Notes under the pieces: generated by a model
Databases searched by the model: none
Told to the model about the DNA's origin: nothing
The model's input: the letters and a program-made list of their open reading frames with translations, nothing else
Translations under genes and position numbers: made by a program
NCBI GenBank assembly: GCA_035356615.1
Contig: DAOQSN010000015.1
Span: forward strand, 1 to 64,000
DNA length: 64,000 nucleotides
DNA from: JAKQDH01 sp029558835
Lineage (GTDB): Bacteria; Planctomycetota; Phycisphaerae; UBA1845
Direction: 5' to 3'
Part shown: positions 24,894-33,058 of the stretch, piece after piece
Numbering within the stretch: position 1 is the first letter of the stretch
Layout of the letters: the number at the start of each line of letters is the position of its first letter

Positions 24894-26600
24894 GTGAAGC
24901 CCATTCAGACAATCCGACGTCCGCACGGGTGGCGCCGCTGGAGCGATGCGTCAACCCCAGGTGTCGTGTGGCGTCGCCCCGGAGGGGCGCAAGAATGTAG
25001 CCCGGTGCGTGAGCCCCGGGTGCCTCGCCGCGGCGGAGGGTGTGCACAAGCCCCGGAGGGGCAGCAGAGCGCAACGGGTCCCACAACGCTATCAGCAAGT
25101 CCTTCGCCCCTGCCGGGGCTTACTGCGCGCAAGAGAGAACGCTTCCCAGGGGGTGACACCCCTGGCTACCCACTTAGGACCCTTCCAGGGCCACGCAGAC
25201 GCTCGGTTGCTACGGCCTTCTCCCTCGTCGAGGTCATGATCTCGATCGTGATCCTCGGGTTGGGCTTCATCATGGTGGCCACCCTGTTCCCGGTCGCGTG
25301 GACGCGCGCCCGGGCCCTCAGCGAGCACACCACCCAGCGCTCGACGACCACGGCCGCCCAGACGACGATGACCGCCCTGCTGCGGGCGGCCGGGGGGACG
25401 CCGGAGTCCCTTTCGCCGATGCTGTGTGGCGACCTGATCATCAAGACGAAGACCAACCCGCCGGAGATCATCGGGCTGTCCGACACGCGCGTGCACGCCC
25501 TGAACATGGAGAACATCCAACTGCCGACGCCTGGTGGAGCGACCACGACCTGGCAGTTCGTCCCGGCGGACCAGGATCAGCCCCAGAACCCGTTTCGCCT
25601 GGAGAGAACCTGCGCGGCGGAGGATTCAGACTACTGGCTACAGTACCAGGATGATGCCGTCGTGGAGCGTTCCTTCGGAACTCCGCGGGTCAGCTTCGCC
25701 CAACGTGTGCATCCGCCGCTGCCGGCACGTCAGAACGTAGCGGCCGACGGGACGTTCACCCCCGGCAGCGACGCTGTCTGGGACAAGCTCGCCCTGGACC
25801 GGGGCTACGCTTGGGCGGTGCTCCATCGTCTGCGCAAACCGGTGGGGCCGTCCACGGCATTCGCTGTAGACGCCGCCGGCAACGTGTCGGAGGTGCAGTT
25901 GGTGAACCGCGCCGACTGCCCACCGCTCAGCACGGCCACCGCCGAGGAACAAGCTGCGGCGCTGCGGACCCTTCAGGCAGCGCAGGCGTACAACGAAACG
26001 CGTGCGCTCGACATGTATTACGTCACCTTGCGCCGCCCGCAGGCGACCCACCGCTACGCGGTGCAGGACCCAGAACATGCGCCCGATCCTCTGCTCCTGA
26101 GCGACCCGCCCGTGGCGCCGCAGGCACTGGGCGCGGAGTTTGACTGCCTGCTGCCCGTACCCTGGCGCGTGCAGGTGTACTTTCCGGGCGAGCCCGATGA
26201 CGTCACCGACCCGGACAAAGAGACCGGCATCCCGAGCGAGATCTGGATCAACACCACCGAGTGTCGAACGTCACCCGTTCTGGTGTCGATGTTCGAACGC
26301 GGGGCGTACTTCATCGACGAAATCAACGGCACGCTCTTCCAGGTCACGCGCTTGGTACCCTCGCCGGACGGTCAGGAGGCAGTGGCCACGCTCGACCGCG
26401 AGGTGGTCCCCCGCAGCCTCTTCCTGACCGGCTACCCACCTTGTGAGCAACCGGAAATGCTCCAGGACGAGGAGCGCATCCGCACCGTCTGGGTCTTCCC
26501 CCCGCCGGTGGATGCGGGCCACACCGCCACCGACCTCACCTTCGTTGGCCCCCAACCGGTGGTCGGCATCGAGGTGGGCACCCTGAACCTGCTGCCGTGA
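24894..26600 (+). CDS. Prepilin-like protein 4 (PilV/GspI-like N-terminus), leader lengthened by repeats
   Basis: 568 residues from the GTG at 24894, with GGGG upstream and only 9 bases after the previous stop. The prepilin motif ATA|FSLVEVMISIVILGLGFIMVATLF puts the mature start at Phe109. The SLVEV-IS--ILG-G pattern matches PilV/GspI-type minor pilins. The leader of 108 residues is far beyond normal; nucleotides 24966-25190 are GC-rich palindromic repeat read in frame. No ATG/GTG/TTG occurs within 60 codons before the cleavage site, so the repeat must be translated if the gene works. Without a functional leader the gene would be dead. The large outer domain is unrecognised. Confidence 0.8.
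   Translation: MKPIQTIRRPHGWRRWSDASTPGVVWRRPGGAQECSPVREPRVPRRGGGCAQAPEGQQSATGPTTLSASPSPLPGLTARKRERFPGGDTPGYPLRTLPGPRRRSVATAFSLVEVMISIVILGLGFIMVATLFPVAWTRARALSEHTTQRSTTTAAQTTMTALLRAAGGTPESLSPMLCGDLIIKTKTNPPEIIGLSDTRVHALNMENIQLPTPGGATTTWQFVPADQDQPQNPFRLERTCAAEDSDYWLQYQDDAVVERSFGTPRVSFAQRVHPPLPARQNVAADGTFTPGSDAVWDKLALDRGYAWAVLHRLRKPVGPSTAFAVDAAGNVSEVQLVNRADCPPLSTATAEEQAAALRTLQAAQAYNETRALDMYYVTLRRPQATHRYAVQDPEHAPDPLLLSDPPVAPQALGAEFDCLLPVPWRVQVYFPGEPDDVTDPDKETGIPSEIWINTTECRTSPVLVSMFERGAYFIDEINGTLFQVTRLVPSPDGQEAVATLDREVVPRSLFLTGYPPCEQPEMLQDEERIRTVWVFPPPVDAGHTATDLTFVGPQPVVGIEVGTLNLLP
24966..25190. repeat. CGCCCCGGAGGGGCG-type palindromic repeats inside a prepilin leader
   Basis: Units CGCCCCGGAGGGGCGCAAG (about 24976), AGCCCGGTGCGTGAGCCCCGGG (about 25000), AGCCCCGGAGGGGCAGC (about 25052) and CGCCCCTGCCGGGGCTTA (about 25107), then CCAGGGGGTGACACCCCTGG (25147-25166). 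They resemble short repeats that normally sit between genes, yet here they are inside an open reading frame and contain no in-frame stop. Confidence 0.75.
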
Positions 26601-26760
26601 TGCCAGCGAGAAGCTATGAGCTTTAAGCTGTAAGCTAGATCGTCTGACGCATCGGACGCCAGCTTCCAGCCGCGACCCCGTGGGGGTGGCTCCTGCGTTT
26701 GCTGAGAGCTGACAGCTTAGAGCGTGAAGGTTCGAGCTGACAGCACCGCTTGACAATTGG
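26601..26760. repeat. AGCT-rich short repeat in the gap before prepilin 5
   Basis: Alternating AAGCTATGAGCTTTAAGCTGTAAGCT at 26609-26634 and GCTGAGAGCTGACAGCTTAGAGC at 26701-26723, then GAGCTGACAGC. The AGCT core recurs at 6-8-base spacing and the two blocks are partly complementary. The 292-bp gap shows no convincing promoter: TTGACA at 26750 has no matching -10. Confidence 0.6.
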
Positions 26761-26892
26761 GTCCCGGTAGGCTGTTCGCGCCATCCCTATTTCCTCGGCG
26801 TTCGGGTCTGGACCGACACCTGTGCCCCGCGATAATGACGCTGGGAGAGGGTGGTCTTGCGGCGCGCTGCCGGACGGCGCCGGGGTTATGAA

Positions 26893-28431
26893 ATGCGTAA
26901 CTGCTTGGTACCAATAAGGTTATCGACGCACCGCCGCGTGCGGAACGCCTTCACACTGGCCGAGTTGGTCGTGTCGGTCGGGGTGCTGGCGTTGATGTTC
27001 GCGCTGGCCGGGCAGATTTTCAGTCTCACCTTGCGATCCACCGGGCAGGCGCGGGCAGTGACCACGATTGGGCAGGCGCTGCGGGAGTTCGAGCAGACGG
27101 TCCGAGAAGACCTCAAGTACGTGCAGCCGGGCAGTTCGGTGATCGTGATCCAGGGCAATCCCGTGCGGGCTTACTGGACCCGGGCGGGTCGCGAGGCGGA
27201 CGACGACTACGACGGCCTGAACACCCAGCGCGGACGAGGGCCCGACAGCGGCTACCCGCACCCGGCCGACCCTGAGCGCGACAACGCCGCCGGCGTGCCG
27301 GAGTGGCCGCGGGCGGACGTGCTGATGATCTTCTCCGCCCGCCCGACGGAGAGCTACGTTAAGCCGGGCGTGACGGCCGACAGCCAGGCGATCGTGTATG
27401 GGCATGCGGAACTCGGCGAGTACGTCAGTGACGGTAGCGGTGGCTGGACCTGGCAGGGCGCCGGCGGGACAGACCCGGTCTTCCCCGTGAACCCGACGAC
27501 GAAGTACCCGGTGGCGCCGGACGATCAGAACGCCTTGTCACGAGTATCGCCGCTGCCGGCCGAGGCCTGGCACCTGGCCCGGCGCAGCGTGCTCCTGGTG
27601 CCGACGCCCGAGAAGGTACCCTCTCCGGCACCGTCCGGATACGTGCCGTGGGCCCGGTTGTTGAACCACGCCTCGATCCTGAACGGGTCGATGGATATCG
27701 TGAACGGGGATGTCAATGGACTGAACGCGCTCGGTTTCAACTATCAGCGGCAGGTGCTGGAGCCGAACGCGAGCGAGACGAACGGGGGCTTCCCGTTCTT
27801 CCACCCCTGGGTGCTGACGATCCCGGCCGGGATTCCGCCCTACGCACGCAGCCTGCTGGACGTGACGCCGCCGGCGCCGTTGGGGGTGCGTCTGGGGCAT
27901 TACTGCCTGCCGAACTGCGCATCATTCAAGGTGGAGTGGTCGCTGGATCCGCGGAGCGAGTTTGTGAACGGCCGGCTGGACTACGATCCGGACAGCAGCT
28001 ACCCGGCCGGCCGGGAGGTGTACTGGTTCGACCCGGGGGCAAAGGACCCGGCCGCGGCGCTGCGGGCAGCGGCCAAGCAGCAAGACGGCGTCGACTACCG
28101 GCTGGTTCCTGACGCGCCCGTCGGGCTGGCTTCCCTGTTGTGCGACGAGGCGTTGCAGGCGGACGGGAACACGTACTCGCTCGCGCAGCGCGTGGGGGTC
28201 TCGGGCAACCTGACAGGAGAGGTCACACCCGACCCGGACTGGACGCCGGCGGCAGATGGGCGGCCGAACCTGATGGTGTTCACCGCCAGTCGGCCGCGGG
28301 CGGCAAGTGGCGTCCTGGTGCCGGGTGATGTGTTTCCGCATGCGTTGCGGATCACGGTGGACGTGTTTGACGAGAACAACCGGCTGGAACGTCCGGTGCG
28401 ACACGTGTTCGTCGTGCCGGTGGGCGGGTGA
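26893..28431 (+). CDS. Prepilin-like protein 5 (GspJ-like N-terminus)
   Basis: 512 residues from the ATG at 26893, the second of two nearby ATGs and the one in frame. The leader MRNCLVPIRLSTHRRVRNA (19 residues) is normal, then FTLAELVVSVGVLALMFALAGQIFSLTLRS with Glu at +5; the ELVVSVGVLAL pattern recalls GspJ/PilW-type minor pilins. Unlike proteins 2 and 4 its leader has no repeat. The outer domain has several Pro/Asp-rich segments and no known fold that I recognise. It is followed by a family A repeat and the GspK-like gene, matching the I-J-K order of minor pseudopilins in type II systems. Confidence 0.85.
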   Translation: MRNCLVPIRLSTHRRVRNAFTLAELVVSVGVLALMFALAGQIFSLTLRSTGQARAVTTIGQALREFEQTVREDLKYVQPGSSVIVIQGNPVRAYWTRAGREADDDYDGLNTQRGRGPDSGYPHPADPERDNAAGVPEWPRADVLMIFSARPTESYVKPGVTADSQAIVYGHAELGEYVSDGSGGWTWQGAGGTDPVFPVNPTTKYPVAPDDQNALSRVSPLPAEAWHLARRSVLLVPTPEKVPSPAPSGYVPWARLLNHASILNGSMDIVNGDVNGLNALGFNYQRQVLEPNASETNGGFPFFHPWVLTIPAGIPPYARSLLDVTPPAPLGVRLGHYCLPNCASFKVEWSLDPRSEFVNGRLDYDPDSSYPAGREVYWFDPGAKDPAAALRAAAKQQDGVDYRLVPDAPVGLASLLCDEALQADGNTYSLAQRVGVSGNLTGEVTPDPDWTPAADGRPNLMVFTASRPRAASGVLVPGDVFPHALRITVDVFDENNRLERPVRHVFVVPVGG

Positions 28432-28467
28432 GTTGCGGCGGTAAGGGGGCATGGTCAGGTGCGGGTT

Positions 28468-28567
28468 GGGTGCCATGCTTTCCCGCGACGCAAGTCGCGG
28501 GTAAGCATGCTGTGCCGAGTCGAGGACATGCCCACCCCCGCCTGCGGCGGGTGAGAGTATGGCACCC
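28468..28567 (+). repeat. Family A element, copy 4
   Basis: Nearly the same as 70-169: GGGTGCCATGCTTTCCCGCGAC, GTCGCGGGTAAGCATGC, CATGCCCACCCCCGCC, GCGGCGGGTGAG and the right end ATGGCACCC. It lies between prepilin 5 and the GspK-like gene without disturbing either reading frame. Confidence 0.85.
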
Positions 28568-28622
28568 GGCCGGAATGCCTGCCGGACAGGGACGAATGAG
28601 GCTCTGACAGACAAGACAGACT

Positions 28623-31600
28623 ATGAAACACTGGACGGCGACAAGTGGGTGGGACGCACGGACCGGCGGGGGTGGCCGCGGCAGGGCCGGTCTGCGCGGG
28701 CGACGGCGGGCGTCGGTGCTCCTCCTCGTGGTGACGCTGCTGGGCATCCTGTTTGTGACGGGGATGACGCTGCTGGCGACCATGAGCTTCGAGTCCGACA
28801 TGATCGCCACGGAGAAGGCGGCGCTGCGGTACGAGGCGGGGGTGGAGGTCGTCGGTACCGACGTGGCGGAGCTCCTGCGCGGGGGATTGGTGAGCATTCC
28901 TGGGGTCCCGTTCACGGATGCTCCGGTGGCAAAGGCGCACGAGATCCCCGGCGCCGGCGGTGCCGTTTCCTACGTGTTTGACGCCAACATCGCGGCGTAT
29001 GCCCTCATGCCGGACGTGCATCCGCTGGTGGCGCAGGTGGAGCCGTTCTGGGTCGACGTGGGCGGGGGGGAATATCAACTGGTTTACGGTGCCTATACTG
29101 ACCTGGAGGCGATGCACCTGGGTTCGACGCTCGTCTGGGCACGCGAGCAGGTACCGTGGCAGAAGCGTGCGATCAACACGGCCGATGCAGCCGGAGAGAA
29201 TGACTGGGCGCTCGTGGATGCCGACGGCGATGGCGTCGGCGATGCGCGGCAGATGGACCTGCGCCTGATGGGTCTGCCGCCGACGCAGATCGAGGCGCTG
29301 AGCAAGGAAATCAACGGCTCCGCGCGGGCGAATGAGCCGGTGTACCTGGGTCTGCGGGTGATTCCGCACGGGGCGATGGTCAACGTCAGTGAGTCGCACC
29401 CGCTGCTGGTGGAGACACTGCTGGGCGGTACGCCGGAGGAGGCGGGCTATCGACACACCCCGCCGTATTCGCCGCTGCTGGAGGAGCGGGTATTGCGGCG
29501 ACGGGGCGGGCTGCCGCCGCGGGTGTTCCCGCCGACGGCCTTGCACGGCAACCCGGAGGATGACGACCCCGAGGGCCCGCAGGGCGACATGACGGCCAAG
29601 CTGCTGCTCGATCCGACCAACGAGACGATCCGGACGGGCGAGCATCGCTATTGGCCGTATCTGCCCCGCGAAGACGACGATGCCCAGGACTTCCAGATCT
29701 GGCAGGAACGGGCCGACCCGTGGAACACGGACAGCGACACCACGCCGGAGAAGTACAACCTTCGCCCGCTGGTCACGACGATCAGCTACGACAACCTGCT
29801 GCGCCGGCCGACGCGGGCACTGACCCAAGCGCAGGATTCGAGCACCGGCAGGGTTTCCACGACCGAGACCCCGGGCGATCTGGTGGCCCTGATGCGCGAG
29901 GCCAACGCGGCCCAGGTTACCTGCAGCGGCACGACGCCGGAGTTGCTGCCTTTCGAGTACGCCAACTATCCGCAGACGATTCCCAACGGCGGCGCGCCGT
30001 GCATCTGCGCGACCGAGGCGACCTGCGAGTTCAACCTCCGCAAGGGGCGGCTGCTGCTGTCGTTGCCTTGGCTGGATCATGCGCTGGTGGAGGTCGACGG
30101 TTTCACGGCCCAGCAGCAGATGCGGCTGATTCAGGACGCGTTCCTGATGCTGCTGAGTGAGGCGCATGGGCCGTTGTGGGACGACGACGAGGCCGCGTGC
30201 GCTGTCAACGGTGATTGCCTGCCCGGGGAGGTGTGCGACCCGGCCGGCTACTGCGTGGACCCGACGTTGATCGTGGGGACGGATTCGAACAACAGTCCAG
30301 TGCACGCGTCGCATCGACTGGCGCAGGTCTGCCGGACGGCCGCGGCCCTGACGGCCAACCTGCTCGACTTCGCGGATGAGGATAATGCGCCCACCCGCGT
30401 GGCCGTGCGCTCGTACGACTTCGCCGACCCGGCCAAGGCCGGCAGTGAATTCAAGACGCCCGCCGACGAGCCGTTGTACGTCTACGGGCTGGAGCGCCAG
30501 CCGTACTTCTCCGAGATCGCGGTGGGATACCGTGACAACGGGCACGGAAGCGGCATACCGGGGGCACCGGTTCCGGGGGACGCGGTTGCGTGGGCGGTGG
30601 AGTTGGTTAATCCGTATGCGATTACGCTCGACATGAGCGAGCCGAATGCCAATCCACCCGTGCAGCACTACTACCTGGTTGTCTACCGCGATGGACAAGT
30701 GCACCAGGAAGTGGCCCTTCCGGAGTACATCCCAGCGAGGGGGCTGGGCGTCTTCGTGTGCGACCCGTCGAACGTGTTCACTCTCTCGGCGCCGGGAGAG
30801 TATCTGCACGTTGTTCACCTGGACCAACCCCCGTACAGCATGCAGCTCAGCTTCGCGGCGGGCGACGTGGTGTATCTCGTGCGGGCGGTCACTTACAGGG
30901 CTGGTGCAACGCAGACGTCAGCAGCGATCGTTGTGGACCAGTTCAAGGTGCCGGACGCGATGCCCGCGCAGGTGGGTGATCTGAAAGACGAGACTTATGA
31001 GATACCGCAGTCACCGCAGACGCCTACGGAGGGGTATGTGACTTCGGAGCGGGTGGTAGCCGAGTACGGAGCAGACTGGAAGGCGCCGGTGCCGTATGCA
31101 CAGGTCGAGACCAACGACTACGGGCACACGCTGGGAGGCTGGAACGGTTTCAGTTCTCCGGACGTCCGGCCGGTGGAGGTGAACTTCGCCGACGTGGAGG
31201 GGGGGATTGACGACAGCGGGCCGTTGCAGCGGGCGTTTCCGACGACGGGGTCGTTGCTGCTGCTGATGCGGCACGCGAACCGGTCGCTGGATGACTACGA
31301 CTCCGCCAACAACCGGACGGAACTGGCGTTCACCGCGAACCTGGTCGGCTCCAGGGACTATCAGATTCAGACCGGGGTGGATGCCGCCGGCAATCCGGTG
31401 TGGGAGGCCGCGCCGACCGCCCAGTTCCACGAGCAGATCGACAACGGGCGGCTGCCGGTGTTTGATCCCGGCGGGCTGCATCATCATTCACCGCGGGACT
31501 GGCGTTACACCAAGCCGGACACGCCGGGCGACGTGGACACGTTGCCGTGGGGTCAGCTGGTGTTCGACTACTTCACGGCTCTGCCGCTGGCGAGCGCGGG

Positions 31601-32381
31601 ACCGTATCCGAACGACCCGGACGGCCATGGCGACGTCAAGGCTCCGCCGCGGGTGGACCTGGACGGGCTGCGCGTGCACGGGCGGATCAACCTGAACGCG
31701 GCCCCGTGGCGGGTACTGGCGGGTCTGCCGCTGCTGCCGACGGAGATGTTCCCGTGGACGTTCGCCAGCAAGTTGAAATCATACGCGGTGGCCAACGCGA
31801 ACGTGGATGACAGCGCGGCGGTTTCCATCGGCGAGCCCCTGGCGACGGCGATCGTCGCGTACCGCGAGGCGCGCCAGATGTTGTACGACTCGGCGGGGAC
31901 TGCCGTGCCCGCGGGCGATTTCGGGGCGGACGCCACGGGTCGCGGTTGGGACGTGGCGAACCCGCAGTTCCGCCGGGGGACGGGGTTCCTGTCTGTTGGT
32001 GAAATAGCCAACGTGCGGCACGTTGCCGCCGACGTCGCATCGAACCCGCTGGTCCCGGACTACACGGACTTCTCGTTCTACCGCGCGGATGTAGGCATGG
32101 TGGACGCGGACGCGGGCCGCCAGGATTTCGTCGCCGCGGTGGCCGTGCTGGTGATGATGGGTGACTGGGCGACGGTGCGGTCCGACGTCTACACGGTGTA
32201 TGGGACATTGCGCGGGCATGTTCGGGAGGACGCCACCGAAGGGGAGAAGACCGACATCAACCGTCGCGCGGTGCGGTTCCAGGAGACGCTGGACCGACTG
32301 CCGACGCTACTGGGTCAGCCGACGCCCATGCGCATCGGAACCCGGACGGTGTGCCGAACCATCGACACGCGCGATGATTGA
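28623..32381 (+). CDS. gspK: Very large GspK-like minor pseudopilin
   Basis: 1,252 residues, three to four times the size of typical GspK (about 320). After a ~30-residue Arg/Gly-rich leader, RRRASVLLLVVTLLGILFVTGMTLLATMS is the GspK/PilX-type helix, followed by the residue pattern ESDMIATEKAALRYEA. As in GspK, Glu at +5 is absent. Near residue 1019 GRINLNAAPWRVLAGLPLL matches the conserved G-INLNTAP--vL motif of GspK, just before a helical region with repeated A-A-IV-YREAR. A Cys-rich insert (NGDCLPGEVCDPAGYCVDP) lies near 525. GspK caps the pseudopilus tip; the extra domains may display binding surfaces (inference). It closes the pilin gene row. Confidence 0.82.
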   Translation: MKHWTATSGWDARTGGGGRGRAGLRGRRRASVLLLVVTLLGILFVTGMTLLATMSFESDMIATEKAALRYEAGVEVVGTDVAELLRGGLVSIPGVPFTDAPVAKAHEIPGAGGAVSYVFDANIAAYALMPDVHPLVAQVEPFWVDVGGGEYQLVYGAYTDLEAMHLGSTLVWAREQVPWQKRAINTADAAGENDWALVDADGDGVGDARQMDLRLMGLPPTQIEALSKEINGSARANEPVYLGLRVIPHGAMVNVSESHPLLVETLLGGTPEEAGYRHTPPYSPLLEERVLRRRGGLPPRVFPPTALHGNPEDDDPEGPQGDMTAKLLLDPTNETIRTGEHRYWPYLPREDDDAQDFQIWQERADPWNTDSDTTPEKYNLRPLVTTISYDNLLRRPTRALTQAQDSSTGRVSTTETPGDLVALMREANAAQVTCSGTTPELLPFEYANYPQTIPNGGAPCICATEATCEFNLRKGRLLLSLPWLDHALVEVDGFTAQQQMRLIQDAFLMLLSEAHGPLWDDDEAACAVNGDCLPGEVCDPAGYCVDPTLIVGTDSNNSPVHASHRLAQVCRTAAALTANLLDFADEDNAPTRVAVRSYDFADPAKAGSEFKTPADEPLYVYGLERQPYFSEIAVGYRDNGHGSGIPGAPVPGDAVAWAVELVNPYAITLDMSEPNANPPVQHYYLVVYRDGQVHQEVALPEYIPARGLGVFVCDPSNVFTLSAPGEYLHVVHLDQPPYSMQLSFAAGDVVYLVRAVTYRAGATQTSAAIVVDQFKVPDAMPAQVGDLKDETYEIPQSPQTPTEGYVTSERVVAEYGADWKAPVPYAQVETNDYGHTLGGWNGFSSPDVRPVEVNFADVEGGIDDSGPLQRAFPTTGSLLLLMRHANRSLDDYDSANNRTELAFTANLVGSRDYQIQTGVDAAGNPVWEAAPTAQFHEQIDNGRLPVFDPGGLHHHSPRDWRYTKPDTPGDVDTLPWGQLVFDYFTALPLASAGPYPNDPDGHGDVKAPPRVDLDGLRVHGRINLNAAPWRVLAGLPLLPTEMFPWTFASKLKSYAVANANVDDSAAVSIGEPLATAIVAYREARQMLYDSAGTAVPAGDFGADATGRGWDVANPQFRRGTGFLSVGEIANVRHVAADVASNPLVPDYTDFSFYRADVGMVDADAGRQDFVAAVAVLVMMGDWATVRSDVYTVYGTLRGHVREDATEGEKTDINRRAVRFQETLDRLPTLLGQPTPMRIGTRTVCRTIDTRDD

Positions 32382-32387
32382 CGCACC

Positions 32388-32514
32388 GTCCGCGCCCGAG
32401 CGGAAGCGAGCGGGCAGGGAATAGCGAAGTGCGAATAGCGAATGAAGCAGGGCCCCGTCCGAGCCCGAGTGGAAACGGGGGGGCCACATCCGCGCCCGAG
32501 TGGAAGCGAGGGGC
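32388..32514. repeat. Three CGCGCCCGAGCGGAAGCGAG-type repeats
   Basis: Copies near 32389 (CCGCGCCCGAGCGGAAGCGAG), 32457 (CCGAGCCCGAGTGGAAACGGG) and 32490 (CCGCGCCCGAGTGGAAGCGAG). They lie in the 677-bp gap after the GspK-like gene; a tract repeating GCGAATAGCGAA lies between the first two. No coding signal is present. Confidence 0.75.
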
Positions 32515-32581
32515 GGGACGCGCGGGCAGCGTGATAATGCCCCGTCGCACCGACCGACGGTGCTCGGATTCACGTGGAAGA

Positions 32582-32726
32582 GGGTGGCATGCCCAAGCCC
32601 GCCGGTGGCGGGCGCCGGCATGCGGCGACGCTGACACCCGGGCGCACGACGAGAGGCATGGCGGCGCTGCGCTTGGCCATGCCACCCGAAGCCGGCAGGG
32701 CGGCGCTGCGCATGGCCATGCCACCC
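32582..32726 (+). repeat. Dispersed element family B, copy 1 plus partial duplication
   Basis: A 106-bp element from GGGTGGCATGCCCAAGCC to GGCCATGCCACCC (32687), so the ends are inverted repeats GGGTGGCATG/CATGCCACCC. The right half (GGCGGCGCTGCG, then GGCCATGCCACCC) is repeated again up to 32726. An inverted copy lies at 42012-42110. Confidence 0.8.
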
Positions 32727-32876
32727 ACGGTCGAGGGCTGTTTCTTTGCTTTTCTGGACCTGCGAGGCAGCCCCTCGCTACCGCTTGGGCTAGGAAGGAT
32801 GTCCTGGCGCAGGCGCGCGGGTCCGAGTAAACAGAGGATTATGGGTCGGCGCCCGGTGGAATAAGCGGCCGCGGCG

Positions 32877-32905
32877 TTGGTCGGGAGCGTTCCGCAGGCT
32901 ATAAT
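32877..32905 (+). promoter_or_regulatory. Promoter of the Cys-rich repeat protein gene
   Basis: TTGGTC at 32877-32882, a 17-base spacer and a perfect TATAAT at 32900-32905. A start near 32912 would give a leader of about 147 nt before the ATG at 33059. Confidence 0.5.
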
Positions 32906-33058
32906 GGGCGTCACCGTCCCAGGTGATGAGGGCAGCGGCAGGGGATTGCCCTCGCAGGCGGGTGCCCACCAGCCATGGGGATGGAGGGAAGAAGCACACC
33001 GGCCGGCTACTGCACGCCGACCGGTCACAGGGGGGCGGCTTTGGAGCGGATACAAGCA

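Noticed and set aside
26750..26755. TTGACA before prepilin 5 as a promoter
   Set aside because: No acceptable -10 at 15-19 bases; the hexamer alone is not enough.
28455..30827. 790-residue minus-strand frame opposite the GspK-like gene
   Set aside because: His/Arg/Gln-rich shadow frame, no domain; the plus strand has a clear pseudopilin helix.
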